A stretch of 64,000 bases of DNA from Patescibacteria group bacterium (GCA_004322365.1 SCTS01000006.1:124001-188000), one strand, 5' to 3'; positions 33,365 through 43,114 are shown, counted from the first letter of the stretch. The notes: generated from the sequence alone by a model not told the origin. Made by a program: numbers and translations.

Positions 33365-33376
33365 ATTTATTTTTTG

Positions 33377-33405
33377 ATTATAGCAGGCTTCACTATTTGA
33401 CCCAA
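33377..33405 (-). promoter_or_regulatory. purE operon promoter
   Basis: -35 TTGGGT (33400-33405), 17-nt spacer, -10 TATAAT (33377-33382), 12 nt to the ATG. No riboswitch or PurR-like operator recognised. Confidence 0.7.
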
Positions 33406-33434
33406 CAGAGGGCAGGCCGTAGTATCCGCAGACT

Positions 33435-33599
33435 ATGACTGGACGAAAAGAACGCAAAAACCTTGGGGATCCGGACCCGCTATTCGATACAGTAAAAACG
33501 CCTGAACTCAAGGATATGCTGAAACAGGGCGAGATACTCAGAGAAGAATTGGCTGCTTGGACACAACGCGTACGGAAAGAGCTCGACAAACGCCGATAA
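33435..33599 (+). CDS. 54-residue charged hypothetical protein
   Basis: ATG 33435 to TAA 33597-33599. The product (MTGRKERKNLGDPDPLFDTV..., ending RVRKELDKRR) is highly charged and helical, without hydrophobic segment. It is divergent from purE. A possible -10 TAGTAT lies nine nt before the ATG. No family recognised. Confidence 0.55.
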   Translation: MTGRKERKNLGDPDPLFDTVKTPELKDMLKQGEILREELAAWTQRVRKELDKRR

Positions 33600-33632
33600 A
33601 AACCTAACTGAGTAAGTATAAAATACAACTAA

Positions 33633-33824
33633 TCACCCGTTCGGATAAAGTATTTTTCCTAAGCACCCTCTCGGACACGGCACAGTGCGTATCTCTAGAT
33701 GTAACGTGGGATTACCCTCTATAAAGTATTCTCTACGACTTTTACTTTTGTAGCCAGTGCCGTTACATGTCCTACAAACGACTTCGGCTTCAATTCGATT
33801 AACTTTTTGTGATTCTGCTGACAT
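33633..33824 (-). CDS. 63-residue zinc-finger protein (DnaJ-type CxxCxGxG)
   Basis: It contains VVCRTCNGTGYKSK, the CxxCxGxG knuckle of DnaJ-like zinc fingers, and VPCPRGCLGK as the second Cys pair. One complete small zinc site. Such free-standing knuckles have no settled role. A structured leader with an attenuator-like layout precedes it (33844-34015). Confidence 0.7.
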   Translation of the reverse strand: MSAESQKVNRIEAEVVCRTCNGTGYKSKSRREYFIEGNPTLHLEIRTVPCPRGCLGKILYPNG

Positions 33825-33843
33825 AAGTTATTTTTGATTTAAA

Positions 33844-34015
33844 AAAGCCCCCGTGGTTTCGAAGGCTGGTTTTGTCCGAGGGCTTTGTGAACTAAATGTG
33901 AATCGTCTGCAAAACCAGCCTTCTCATTGAAAACATCATTGCCATTAACATTGCGCTGGTTGCTACAAAATACAAAACCATACAGTAATCGTATCAACAG
34001 CTTGAGGGAAGTCAA
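33844..34015 (-). promoter_or_regulatory. Structured leader with competing hairpins downstream of purQ
   Basis: Promoter TTGACT (34010-34015), 16 nt, TACGAT (33988-33993). Then a possible 19-residue leader peptide (33892-33951, MLMAMMFSMRRLVLQTIHI). Then hairpin A, a perfect 14-bp stem (33861-33874 with 33910-33923), and hairpin B, AAAGCCC with GGGCTTT (33844-33850, 33880-33886) plus T run. A and B interlock and cannot both form as simple hairpins, as in attenuators. The next gene is at 33824. Confidence 0.5.
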
Positions 34016-34785
34016 TTGTTGAAATACTCTACTCCATTTTTAAATATCTGAAGACCAGCACTATATTCAGGAAATGCTTCGCCTGAGCGCTTTGCACTCT
34101 CCTTAAGGATAGGCCAATGTGGAAGATTTGTTGTAAAAAGTGCACGGTCGGGATGTGGCATTAAACCAAAGACTCTTCCCTCATGGGAAAGTACGCCAGC
34201 AATATTTTCTGTTGCGCCATTTGGGTTTGCGGGCAAGTCTTGATAGGTTGCCATCTCACCTTTCACATAACGAAGTGCTACTTCATTTTTTTTCTTTAGG
34301 TTGAGAAGAGTATCTGCGTCAGCTACATACCTACCCTCTCCGTGACCAATAGGTGCTGATAATTTTTTAATTCCATTAAGCCATGGACTCGTTCCCTCAA
34401 CTTCCATATCCACCCATCTATCAGAATAACGATTGGACTCATTAAATGTAAGGGCACCTGGCAAAAGTCCTATTTGTGTGAGAATTTGAAAGCCATTACA
34501 GATACCTAAAATCAGTTTCTTTTCTTTTATAAATTTCTGAAGAGGTTTAGCGAGGTGATTTTTAACACGATTTGCATACGCCTTACCTGAACCAGTGTCA
34601 TCGCCATACGCAAACCCCCCAGGAAATGCGAGAATTTGATATTTTTCGAGCTTAACCTTCCCATCAATAATGTCATTAATGTGTACAATTTCAGCATCTG
34701 CACCTGCAAGCTCAAAGCCATAGCGTGCCTCTTCTTCACAGTTGAGGCCGTAGCCCGAGAAAACTAAAACTTTAACTTTTTTCAT
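34012..34785 (-). CDS. purQ: FGAM synthase glutaminase subunit PurQ
   Basis: 257 residues, class I glutamine amidotransferase: FPGGFAYGDDTGSGKAYA, the nucleophile in ILGICNGFQILTQIG, and the His/Glu pair near GLMPHPDRALF. It supplies ammonia to PurL. It overlaps the methyltransferase gene by four nt. Confidence 0.96.
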   Translation of the reverse strand: MKKVKVLVFSGYGLNCEEEARYGFELAGADAEIVHINDIIDGKVKLEKYQILAFPGGFAYGDDTGSGKAYANRVKNHLAKPLQKFIKEKKLILGICNGFQILTQIGLLPGALTFNESNRYSDRWVDMEVEGTSPWLNGIKKLSAPIGHGEGRYVADADTLLNLKKKNEVALRYVKGEMATYQDLPANPNGATENIAGVLSHEGRVFGLMPHPDRALFTTNLPHWPILKESAKRSGEAFPEYSAGLQIFKNGVEYFNN

Positions 34786-35387
34786 ATTTTGTTAGCGTAC
34801 ACAGATATCCAGCGTACAGCAGGCACTGCTACACCTTCCGCCGTGTTAATCTTTTGAATTTTAAAACCTGACTCTTGTACAATCTGTGAAAGTTCTTCTT
34901 CTTTATAAAAACTAAAAAATCTTTCACCTCCACGATCGGGAACCATTCGCTCACCCTCGCCTTCTTTTACTGAAAGGAACAGTATTCCACCGGGAACCAG
35001 AAGACGTTTGAATTCATTAAGTGCGAGCGACACCTCTGATTTCGGCAAATTTAATACGGAGGCACATGCCCAAATACCTCCATACAATTCACTCGCCAGC
35101 CCAGTTTTTCGCATGTCTGCTTCATAAAACGTCTCATTCGGAAATTTTTTACGCAAACCCTCCACTGCTGCATGTGTATAATCAAGACCTTCAACCGCAA
35201 ACCCTTTAGAAAGAAACGTTTGAATGTCGCGCCCGTTACCACAACCAACATCAAGAATTTTCTGTGTCTTCGATGGAAGTAGCGAAAGGAATGTATCAAT
35301 TTCTGACGACCACCCATACTGCATACTCTTTTCAGCATGCCAATCATTAGCAGTTTCGTAATTCAATTTTGTGGCGTCAGTTTTCAT
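34782..35387 (-). CDS. Class I SAM-dependent methyltransferase
   Basis: 201 residues from ATG 35385-35387. Motif I is ILDVGCGNGRDIQTFLSKG, with a later GLDYTHAAVEGL and ILFLSVKEGEGER. It is inserted between purL and purQ with tight coupling on both sides (two nt after the purL stop, or an overlapping start at 35396). Substrate unknown. The position suggests co-expression with purine enzymes, not necessarily a shared pathway. Confidence 0.88.
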   Translation of the reverse strand: MKTDATKLNYETANDWHAEKSMQYGWSSEIDTFLSLLPSKTQKILDVGCGNGRDIQTFLSKGFAVEGLDYTHAAVEGLRKKFPNETFYEADMRKTGLASELYGGIWACASVLNLPKSEVSLALNEFKRLLVPGGILFLSVKEGEGERMVPDRGGERFFSFYKEEELSQIVQESGFKIQKINTAEGVAVPAVRWISVYANKI

Positions 35388-35389
35388 AA

Positions 35390-38335
35390 TTACCATTTTT
35401 TAAAGGTTGAACGGTAGGATTGAAGTGCACGATCGACGGAAAAATGTACCGAATGGTGCTTGGAGCATGCAATAGCAATTTTCCCAGTATCCGTAACTGT
35501 ACCAACATTATGAAAGGCGGTACCTGCAAAAATATGCTCGAATTTTTCAACATTTTCAGGAGCGACTGTTGCAACAATGCGTCCTTGTGATTCAGAGAAA
35601 AGAATTGAATCAACACGCTTTGCATCGCCTCCGATGTCCGAAAGATTTACATCAAGCCCCCGCTTGCCCGCCATACTCATACGAGTAAGCGCAACAGCAA
35701 GACCTCCTCTTCCTACAGAAATAGCAGAGACCACTAGTCCAAGTTCACCAGCTTTCATAAACGCACGGTAGAGCTTCATATTTTTCTTCCCATCGACAGT
35801 CGGTACCTCTCCACCAATCTTACTTCCAAGCATTCGATAGTATTCAGAGCCACCGAGCTCATCGTGTGTCTCTCCAAGCACATACACAAGGTCACCAGAG
35901 TTTTTTACATCGATTGAAATAGCCTTTTCAACATCCTGCATAACACCGAGGGTAGATACAAGAAGTGTTGGTAAAATAGAAACTTTCAAAAAGTCTCCAT
36001 CCTCGTCATACCCCTTAAAATCGTTGAACATACTATCCTTACCTGAAATAAACGGGGTGCCGTACAAAGTTGCCAAGTCATAGCAGGCTCGTGCAGATTC
36101 TTTGAGTTGCCACAAACGCTCAGGCTCGTTTGATGATGCCCAGCAGAAGTTATCGAGAATCGCTAGATGATCTAATGTTGCTCCTACCGCGATTGCACTT
36201 CGAATAGCACTATCTATTGATGCGGTAGCCATTTTGTATGGATCGAGATTTGCATAGTAGGGCGTGAGTCCATTTGATAGCACAACCCCTCGATTAGAGC
36301 TGAGCAATGGACGAAACACACCTGCATCTCCCGTAACACGGCCAGCTCCTTGTACTGGCTTTATCACAGAACCGCCCTGCACTTCATGATCGAATTGTCG
36401 TGCCAAAAACTCATGTGAGGCAATATTGTGGCGAGACAAGATTGAAAGAACTTGGCTCGAGAAATCTTGAGGCTCAGTGAGCTTAGGCTCTTCAAAAACC
36501 CACTCGGGCTTTTTGCTCTGCATTTGTTTTTTAGGCAAACCATCATGTAAAAACTCGAGCTTCAGGTCCATTACGCTCTTTTTTTGGTATGTAATCACAC
36601 ATCTGCCCGAGCGCGTAAATTCACCAATGACCGTTGCCTCAACACCTCGCCGTTTCATCAAATTTGAAAAGGCTCTCCACTTTCCTTTGGGAACCGAAAG
36701 AGTCATACGTTCTTGCGATTCTGAAATCCATATCTGCCACGGCTGAAGTCCTGGGTATTTCAACGGAACCTTCTCAAGATCTACCCTGCAACCATTTGAC
36801 TCTCGTGCCATTTCGGCAACTGACGAGGATAAACCACCTGCACCATTGTCGGTAATGCTGTTATACAAATTCAAGTCTCTCGCCTCCTTACAAATGGCAT
36901 CAGAAAATTTCTTCTGAGTAATGGCGTCGCCAATCTGCACAGCCGTCGCAGGACTTCCTGAATCTAAGCTCACCGAAGAAAATGTTGCGCCATGAATACC
37001 GTCTAAGCCCACTCGCCCACCAACCATGACAATGTAATCACCTGATTTTGCCTTCTTCTCATAGAGAATACGTTTGCCATTTTTCTTTGGGATAAGTCCT
37101 ACCGTTCCAGCAAACACTAAAGGTTTACCACGATATAAATCATCAAAAATCATGAAGCCGTTTGGAGTTGGGATACCACTCTGGTTTCCACCTGCATTGA
37201 TTCCCTGAATAACTCCTTCTGCTATGCGCTTTGGTGGAAGCATCTCCTGCGTTAGATTTTTATCCCTATACAATTTTCGTGTGTCTTCAGGAAACGCGAA
37301 ACAAAAACCATATACATTTGCAACTGGTTTTGCACCAAGACCAAACCCAAGCGTGTCGCGATTCACACCAACAATGCCAGTAATGGCTCCACCAAACGGA
37401 TCTAAGGCTGAGGGACTGTTATGTGTTTCTACTTTATGTGTCACCACATATTTCTCATCAAATATGATTCCTCCTGCATTATCTTTAAACACTGAGACAC
37501 AAAAATCTTTCTTTCCCTTCTTTGCGCGAATTTTTGCAGTAGCTCCTTTAATATATTTCTTATAGATTCCTTCTGAAATAGAATCTAACGGATTTGCAAA
37601 AATCGTGTGCTTGCAGTGCTCTGACCATGTTTGTGCCAATGCCTCGAGTTCAACATCAGTTGGGTTGCGATGGAGGTGTCGAAAATGATTACGAATGGCG
37701 TGGAGTGCATCCAAATCAAGCGCTAGAGGACCGCGATGTGTACCATCCTCACTTTTAATTCCATGAGTACCTATAATGAGAAGCTCTTCATCGCTAACCT
37801 CAAGATCCACTTCGAGCACTCGCGAGGAACTCGTGAGTTCCACACGAGGGACACTCGTTAGTGTTTTTCTTCCTTTAAGTGACGAATCGTATATCCGCGC
37901 AGACTGAATAAGAGGGTTATGCAAACTCGCTGCAATTTTTTCTACATGTGCTCGTGATAGTTCTCCTTCAATAAAAAATACCTGAAGCGAATACACTTTC
38001 TCCCCTACCTTAAAAGAACGCTTGATAGTGTCTTCAACTGTTTGCTCGGTAGTGGTGCCAACATTATCAGTAACCCCAGGGAGGAATCCTACCTCAATAG
38101 CGTAATCAAATTTCTGCGGGACTGAGCGCCCGACCGTTGACGCTTCAGTCACACTGTTAGTAAGTGCTCGCGCTACCTGCGACACCTGTCTTGGCGAGAG
38201 CTTCGCGTCAATAAGATACGAATCAACAATATGCACTTTTGTAACCGCTGAACCTGTAAGCGCTCGAAATGCTTTCAATTTCACTTCGGCCCGTGCATCC
38301 AGAATTGTAGGTGTGACATCAATCCGGATAACCAT
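35390..38335 (-). CDS. purL: FGAM synthase PurL with PurS-like N-terminus
   Basis: 981 residues. Residues 1 to about 170 contain two PurS-like segments (VTPTILDARAEVKLKAFRAL; EVGFLPGVTDNVGTTTEQTV). Then the PurL core with TWSEHCKHTIF, THKVETHNSPSALDPFGGA, ITDNGAGGLSSSVAEMARE and SGKDSM. There is no C-terminal glutaminase, which purQ provides. So three subunits of the small-PurL system appear as a PurS-PurL fusion plus PurQ. Promoter TTGAGC (38367-38372), 16 nt, TATTAT (38345-38350), nine nt to ATG. Confidence 0.95.
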   Translation of the reverse strand: MVIRIDVTPTILDARAEVKLKAFRALTGSAVTKVHIVDSYLIDAKLSPRQVSQVARALTNSVTEASTVGRSVPQKFDYAIEVGFLPGVTDNVGTTTEQTVEDTIKRSFKVGEKVYSLQVFFIEGELSRAHVEKIAASLHNPLIQSARIYDSSLKGRKTLTSVPRVELTSSSRVLEVDLEVSDEELLIIGTHGIKSEDGTHRGPLALDLDALHAIRNHFRHLHRNPTDVELEALAQTWSEHCKHTIFANPLDSISEGIYKKYIKGATAKIRAKKGKKDFCVSVFKDNAGGIIFDEKYVVTHKVETHNSPSALDPFGGAITGIVGVNRDTLGFGLGAKPVANVYGFCFAFPEDTRKLYRDKNLTQEMLPPKRIAEGVIQGINAGGNQSGIPTPNGFMIFDDLYRGKPLVFAGTVGLIPKKNGKRILYEKKAKSGDYIVMVGGRVGLDGIHGATFSSVSLDSGSPATAVQIGDAITQKKFSDAICKEARDLNLYNSITDNGAGGLSSSVAEMARESNGCRVDLEKVPLKYPGLQPWQIWISESQERMTLSVPKGKWRAFSNLMKRRGVEATVIGEFTRSGRCVITYQKKSVMDLKLEFLHDGLPKKQMQSKKPEWVFEEPKLTEPQDFSSQVLSILSRHNIASHEFLARQFDHEVQGGSVIKPVQGAGRVTGDAGVFRPLLSSNRGVVLSNGLTPYYANLDPYKMATASIDSAIRSAIAVGATLDHLAILDNFCWASSNEPERLWQLKESARACYDLATLYGTPFISGKDSMFNDFKGYDEDGDFLKVSILPTLLVSTLGVMQDVEKAISIDVKNSGDLVYVLGETHDELGGSEYYRMLGSKIGGEVPTVDGKKNMKLYRAFMKAGELGLVVSAISVGRGGLAVALTRMSMAGKRGLDVNLSDIGGDAKRVDSILFSESQGRIVATVAPENVEKFEHIFAGTAFHNVGTVTDTGKIAIACSKHHSVHFSVDRALQSYRSTFKKW

Positions 38336-38389
38336 GTACCCCTTATAATAAAGCGAAAATGCTCGCGCTCAAAATCCCAATGATGAGAC

Positions 38390-39613
38390 TTAGATTTTCT
38401 TGAGGACATCCCAAAGGCTTAGGTCTTCCCCGCCGTCAATTTTGAATATAGCAATACCCCTAACTCCCAACTTCTTTGCGAGAGCTATCTTATCTGCGAT
38501 GGCATTTGCATCACTCCACCAGACGATGTTATAGGACGGGATAGTAGCAACTGGAGTGGTAACGCCATCCGAATAAGAAGTCGTCGCAATAGGTATCAGA
38601 TTTAACAAAGGATCAATGTTTGCATTAGTGTTCGCACTCGGTAATACATTCGGAATGTATGTGAAGCTCATCTCCCCTGCACTATTCCTTTCTACTTTAG
38701 GTTGGTACTGAGCAATAAGATCGTATGCGTACCTTTGGTTGAATGCCCACTGTAAATCGTACCTATAGCCGTATTCAGAAAGTGGAGTCACTGTATATTC
38801 ATAGCCATACGTTGCGACACCTATAACAATCTTCTTTTTTGAAATGGTCTTTGATGCAAGTGTAATCACTTTTTCCACCCATTTTGGATCAGCAACTGGG
38901 ACATAAGGGGAGCCGTTTGCAGCTTTATTCAACTTTACATCTATCGCACCCTGATCATACGTCATAATGTGCACGCGGTCACAGTATTTATTGATGGCAA
39001 CATAATCATTCGCATACACAGTGGCATCTGCTGGTGGAGCGCTGTCATAACGTGACGATACAGGGGTGCGTGCTTCAATGTCGCAAGTAACCCACTTGTT
39101 CCCCATCCTTTGGTACAGCCCCTTAAGAAACAGAGCGAAGTATTCTTTTGTCTCTGCCTTCTTTCCTTCAAAATCAATATCAATACCATCAAAACCCTTT
39201 GTCTTCACAAGAGCGGCTATTTCATCCTCAAGAGCGATACGAGTTTTAGTATTGCTGAGTATTCGGTGTATCGCTTCGCCGTTTGACCACATCACCGTAG
39301 GAATAACTCGCACTTTTTTCGCTTTCGCAGTAGCAATAAGTTCTGGCCATGGAGCCTCATCTATTTTCATAGTGTCGGACAATGTTCCGTCATTTTTTAC
39401 CGAATAACCAAAAGGGTTGATTTCAGTAAATGCATCTATATGTAACAAAGCATCTGCTGTTGATGTAGCCTTACGCCAATATGGGAGCCATCCCGAAACT
39501 TCAAGTTTCTGAGTTTTTGGCTTTGATGCAGCATCTACAGAAACTGCCATGCCACCAAAGGTCAGTAAGAGAGCAAAAATAGCGCACACTGCAAATACAT
39601 TTTTTGACTGCAT
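38390..39613 (-). CDS. Secreted glycoside hydrolase family 18-like protein
   Basis: 407 residues: signal peptide (VFAVCAIFALLLTFGGMAVSVDAA) then a GH18 barrel with VSGWLPYWRKA, the catalytic DxxDxDxE in FDGIDIDFEGKK and GVATYGYEYTV. It resembles spore-germination YaaH/YdhD type proteins that act on peptidoglycan or chitin-like sugars. Probably cell-wall active. Single-gene unit. Confidence 0.9.
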   Translation of the reverse strand: MQSKNVFAVCAIFALLLTFGGMAVSVDAASKPKTQKLEVSGWLPYWRKATSTADALLHIDAFTEINPFGYSVKNDGTLSDTMKIDEAPWPELIATAKAKKVRVIPTVMWSNGEAIHRILSNTKTRIALEDEIAALVKTKGFDGIDIDFEGKKAETKEYFALFLKGLYQRMGNKWVTCDIEARTPVSSRYDSAPPADATVYANDYVAINKYCDRVHIMTYDQGAIDVKLNKAANGSPYVPVADPKWVEKVITLASKTISKKKIVIGVATYGYEYTVTPLSEYGYRYDLQWAFNQRYAYDLIAQYQPKVERNSAGEMSFTYIPNVLPSANTNANIDPLLNLIPIATTSYSDGVTTPVATIPSYNIVWWSDANAIADKIALAKKLGVRGIAIFKIDGGEDLSLWDVLKKI

Positions 39614-39768
39614 TACGATAAGTATACCCTGTGAGATAATTTACTTCGATGAAGATGCATACAGTAAAAAACACTTCGATTTTTTCTTAACTCCTTTAAT
39701 TCAGATACTCCCACCACACCGAGGATTGGCGGTATTTAAAGTCTCTACCAGTGATACCATTGTTATGT

Positions 39769-40242
39769 ATGAACAATATTGAGACAGATTCTAAGGATAC
39801 GGGTGTTCAATCTGGACAAATGGGAAAAGTAAAAATAATTGTCGCACACTACTACGGTGATCCGCTTCGTAGAATTTTTGTTGCCATTGCAGTAATCTCT
39901 GTTCTGGTTATTCCTCTCTGGGGAAACCTTCTTCCTTTTGGTACATTCTTTGAACTTTTAAGTGCGCTCCTTCTCGTACTCCTCGCTGGCCTTACAAACC
40001 CCCACAGCCCAACTGTAGCGGTAATTAATACCCTAGTGTCTGCTACGGGAGCCCTACTCCTTGAAATGGCAGCGATTGACTTCTATCATTCACAGTCGTT
40101 CTTACTATTTGCCATCCGAGAAACCACAGCAATCCTCTTTCTCTTTGCACTCTACTTTGCTGTAAAAACACTCCGCGCCATGCTTTTGAAACAAGTTGGA
40201 CACCTACCAGAGCACGGAGAGTTTGACGACGTAAAGAAGTAA
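39769..40242 (+). CDS. Small integral membrane protein
   Basis: 157 residues from ATG 39769: a polar N-terminus, then about four membrane helices (residues about 35-140) and an acidic tail (GEFDDVKK). No family recognised. It converges with the unknown protein gene at 40263. The upstream 130 nt hold nothing else visible. Confidence 0.65.
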   Translation: MNNIETDSKDTGVQSGQMGKVKIIVAHYYGDPLRRIFVAIAVISVLVIPLWGNLLPFGTFFELLSALLLVLLAGLTNPHSPTVAVINTLVSATGALLLEMAAIDFYHSQSFLLFAIRETTAILFLFALYFAVKTLRAMLLKQVGHLPEHGEFDDVKK

Positions 40243-40262
40243 AAGTTGAATCAAATTTTAAA

Positions 40263-40913
40263 TTATCGTGTAAGTACGAGTGAATAACGAATTGCATCAA
40301 ATTCTTTCAATAGCGCCTGCTTATCGAACGCCTCTACTGTGCCGGGGCTATAGTTGCCAATGTTCGTAGAATGGAAAAAATAGCGCACTGCCGTGCAAGG
40401 CACACTTCCTGAAATCACGTACACGATTTCTTCATAAAGATTACCTGCGCCAGCACCAGCAGTCTTTGTCATTAAGTAGGTGGTACCTTTTTCTTTTAAT
40501 GTCTTCGACACCAAACCCTCTTCAACAAAACTGGTGCCCGTACATGGCGCTACACGAGGAAGTATCTCTACAGAAACACCGGTATCGATATGCGAGAGAT
40601 TGTTTCCCTCTGTGTATGACTTAGGAATTTTAAACTGCACCCCTTTACTGCCTTGACGCGAACCAAGTTCCGTACGTACGGATGAAGAATCAGCGATATA
40701 TTCTGGTGGATATAAAATAGAAATACCAAGTTTTGTAGAATCAAATTCACGCCAACCTTCAGGAACACTTGCGTTTGCAACAAGTGTCGAGTCATCAAAA
40801 AATAAGCTGAGAGTTGAAGGGTGATAAAAAACCCACAGAGACAGGAGGCATGCAATCGCCAGAACGATTACCAACCACTGCATGACACTGCCCCGAACCA
40901 CCCTCCTGTTCAT
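40263..40913 (-). CDS. Membrane-anchored exported protein of unknown function
   Basis: 216 residues from ATG 40911-40913 (MNRRVVRG). One membrane helix (MQWLVIVLAIACLLSLWVFY), then a soluble domain with GISILYPPEYIADSS and two Cys (APCTGTS; SVPCTAV) that could pair. Layout like the protein at 27166-27729. A -10 TATTCT (40920-40925) lies six nt before this ATG, favouring it over the ATG at 40931. Confidence 0.65.
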   Translation of the reverse strand: MNRRVVRGSVMQWLVIVLAIACLLSLWVFYHPSTLSLFFDDSTLVANASVPEGWREFDSTKLGISILYPPEYIADSSSVRTELGSRQGSKGVQFKIPKSYTEGNNLSHIDTGVSVEILPRVAPCTGTSFVEEGLVSKTLKEKGTTYLMTKTAGAGAGNLYEEIVYVISGSVPCTAVRYFFHSTNIGNYSPGTVEAFDKQALLKEFDAIRYSLVLTR

Positions 40914-41014
40914 ACCTTCAGAATAGAACATGGATTCATTATTACATGAAGACTACGCTACCAGCCCTCGTTTTCTTTTTTTAATGATTGAAGTAAATTA
41001 TAGGGATTTTTTCT

Positions 41015-42547
41015 TCATAATGTCTCTACAATCTCAAGAACAGAATCTGACTTAGCAACTTCTAGTCGAGTCGACATTGATTTAAACATTGCGACTGCCT
41101 GCTCATACCCAACTACCCACCCAGTCTGTCGAACACTGTTATAGAAAGGGGTGCGGAGCATATTTCCTGCCGTATCGTAGGTTTCAGGATATCCATAATA
41201 ACGAACCATATTTTTTGAATATGCACCAATATGCCGTGCAGCACGCTCTAAGAATAAATGCTGATTATCATATTCAGATAACGCAACAAGAACTTTTATA
41301 AACTCCGCCCCCCAGAAACTCCATATAGCGGTACCTCCATAGGACGCAACAAAAAGACGGACAATGGGTACTTGGCGTGACGCTCTGTTGGTTTGTTGAT
41401 ACCGCAAAGGGAATGGCATATCAATCCCTTCCTTTATCGTGTAGAGAGTTGCGCGCTCAAGATATCGCCTCTCATCAGACTTTGTGACATCCAAGAATCC
41501 AGTAAAGTATGCGGCCAACCAGTCTGCGGAATAATATTTTCCTGCTACCCCCTCAGAAGAACTATCTTCTAAAAAGTACCCTTCCTTCTCTTGCCAATAG
41601 GTCTCGAGAATACGGGTCTTTAACTTAGGGAGATCAACTGCAGGTATATTTTCTATACCCAATGTCCGCGCCAGCATAAATGTTTTCCAAAAAATAACAT
41701 TGTCATAAAATGCACTCGTGCGCACAGTGATGTCTTTCGCTGATGAAATATGAATATCCTTTTTAATTAAGCCTGTTTCCGTATCAAAAACTCGGTTGTA
41801 GTATTTCGTAATAAGAAGCGCTAGTGCATCACGATTCTCTTCGAGAAGATTCCCAGCGGCAGTCTTTGTCTCAAGTCCAAAACTATTTTCTGATTCAAAA
41901 GGATACCGCTTCACGAAAAAGGAGTTGTCGATAAGTGTCGATAAGCCAAAAAGAACACCGTAGAGAGCGTCTGATGGATAATGATAGATATTTATACAAC
42001 TCACCGCTCGAGGTCCTACTGGCACAATAGTGGTGGTACAATCGCCATTTTTTGTAAATGCAGCGATTGCATAGGCAACTGTTTGAAGGTAGATTCTCTG
42101 TCTATTTTCCCAATCACTTTTTCCTAATGCAGTTCGTGGATCAAGGGTTGCATAATAAAACACACCAAGATTCCTTGGATAAAAAACATTAAAATGATCT
42201 CCTGAAATCAAATAGGGCCTCTTTGGATTGAATCGCACCTTATGAATATCGCGTATAACGCCCTCGAGACTTCGGCTTCTTGCTTTCTCACCAGCATGCA
42301 CATTGGAAACGATATGCCACGCACATTTCGCGTACGCAAAACCGTGCCAAAAGAAGGACTTACATACCTTAAGATTGAAACGCTTCAGAAGGGCGATGGT
42401 TCTCCCCTGTCGTCTTGTTTCAAATGGATTCTTAACGCGACTCATTCGACCATACGGATTTGAGAATGCAGAGTACATAATCAACGCCACAAGCGTCACA
42501 ATAAAAAAAATAGCGAAACCATCTGAATAGTAATGATGATGTCTCAT
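41015..42547 (-). CDS. Membrane-anchored six-hairpin glycosidase-like protein
   Basis: 510 residues from ATG 42545-42547: one membrane helix (FAIFFIVTLVALIMYSAF) and a large all-helical domain whose layout suggests an (alpha/alpha)6 barrel like amylo-1,6-glucosidase relatives (ISGDHFNVFYPRNLGVFYYATLDP; ADWLAAYFTGFLDV; GGTAIWSFWGAEFIKVLV). The fold call is tentative and catalytic residues cannot be assigned. A TTG start upstream (42592) is less likely. A role in surface glycan turnover is inference. Confidence 0.6.
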   Translation of the reverse strand: MRHHHYYSDGFAIFFIVTLVALIMYSAFSNPYGRMSRVKNPFETRRQGRTIALLKRFNLKVCKSFFWHGFAYAKCAWHIVSNVHAGEKARSRSLEGVIRDIHKVRFNPKRPYLISGDHFNVFYPRNLGVFYYATLDPRTALGKSDWENRQRIYLQTVAYAIAAFTKNGDCTTTIVPVGPRAVSCINIYHYPSDALYGVLFGLSTLIDNSFFVKRYPFESENSFGLETKTAAGNLLEENRDALALLITKYYNRVFDTETGLIKKDIHISSAKDITVRTSAFYDNVIFWKTFMLARTLGIENIPAVDLPKLKTRILETYWQEKEGYFLEDSSSEGVAGKYYSADWLAAYFTGFLDVTKSDERRYLERATLYTIKEGIDMPFPLRYQQTNRASRQVPIVRLFVASYGGTAIWSFWGAEFIKVLVALSEYDNQHLFLERAARHIGAYSKNMVRYYGYPETYDTAGNMLRTPFYNSVRQTGWVVGYEQAVAMFKSMSTRLEVAKSDSVLEIVETL

Positions 42548-42601
42548 ATTCAAACGCGCACTTGGAAAACTATAGAAAAACCCATGGTACAAAAAAAATA
42601 A

Positions 42602-43114
42602 CTACGGCACGAGCTTTAAGAGTGTTTCGAAATTACCCCGAATACCTGGAGTTTCCGCACCCCCCTCATCTAACAATCCCTTTTTGATAACCAACTGACC
42701 ACCCTCCTCAAATACACCGAGCTCCGTGCCTCCACCTGCCCACCAACAGATGGCGCCTGCCTGCTCACCTGCCACAAGCTGCCAGCTTGAATTCTTAATG
42801 TCCGTGCAGTTTCCTTCATAGGTACCCGCGCTATATTTCTTGTCATTCATCGCAAAAGTTACCTCGGTATGGGGTATTCCCTGCACCATGTCTTCACCAA
42901 CATCAACAAAACTCCAAGTCATTGTTGGAGTAGGGCACGCTGTAAATTCGCACTGTGGACCGGCTCGCCCAACCGCACTTCCATCTGGGCAGATTTTAGC
43001 CTCCATAGTACATGCTACTCCCTGTGGTTTTGCTTGCGGTTGCAAGAAAAGAAATCCTCCACCAACAACAACTATTCCTACTCCAATAGTAGCTATGAGT
43101 CCTATTTTCGTCAT
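42602..43114 (-). CDS. Exported Cys-rich protein
   Basis: 170 residues from ATG 43112-43114: membrane helix (IGLIATIGVGIVVVGGGFLFL), then a compact Cys motif (VACTMEAKICPDGSAVGR, then AGPQCEFTACP), which I know as a recurring module in CPR exported proteins, then a beta-rich domain with a further Cys pair (EGNCTDIK; AGAICWWAGG). Function unknown. The likely disulfides fit the Dsb/VKOR system encoded elsewhere in the window. Confidence 0.75.
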   Translation of the reverse strand: MTKIGLIATIGVGIVVVGGGFLFLQPQAKPQGVACTMEAKICPDGSAVGRAGPQCEFTACPTPTMTWSFVDVGEDMVQGIPHTEVTFAMNDKKYSAGTYEGNCTDIKNSSWQLVAGEQAGAICWWAGGGTELGVFEEGGQLVIKKGLLDEGGAETPGIRGNFETLLKLVP

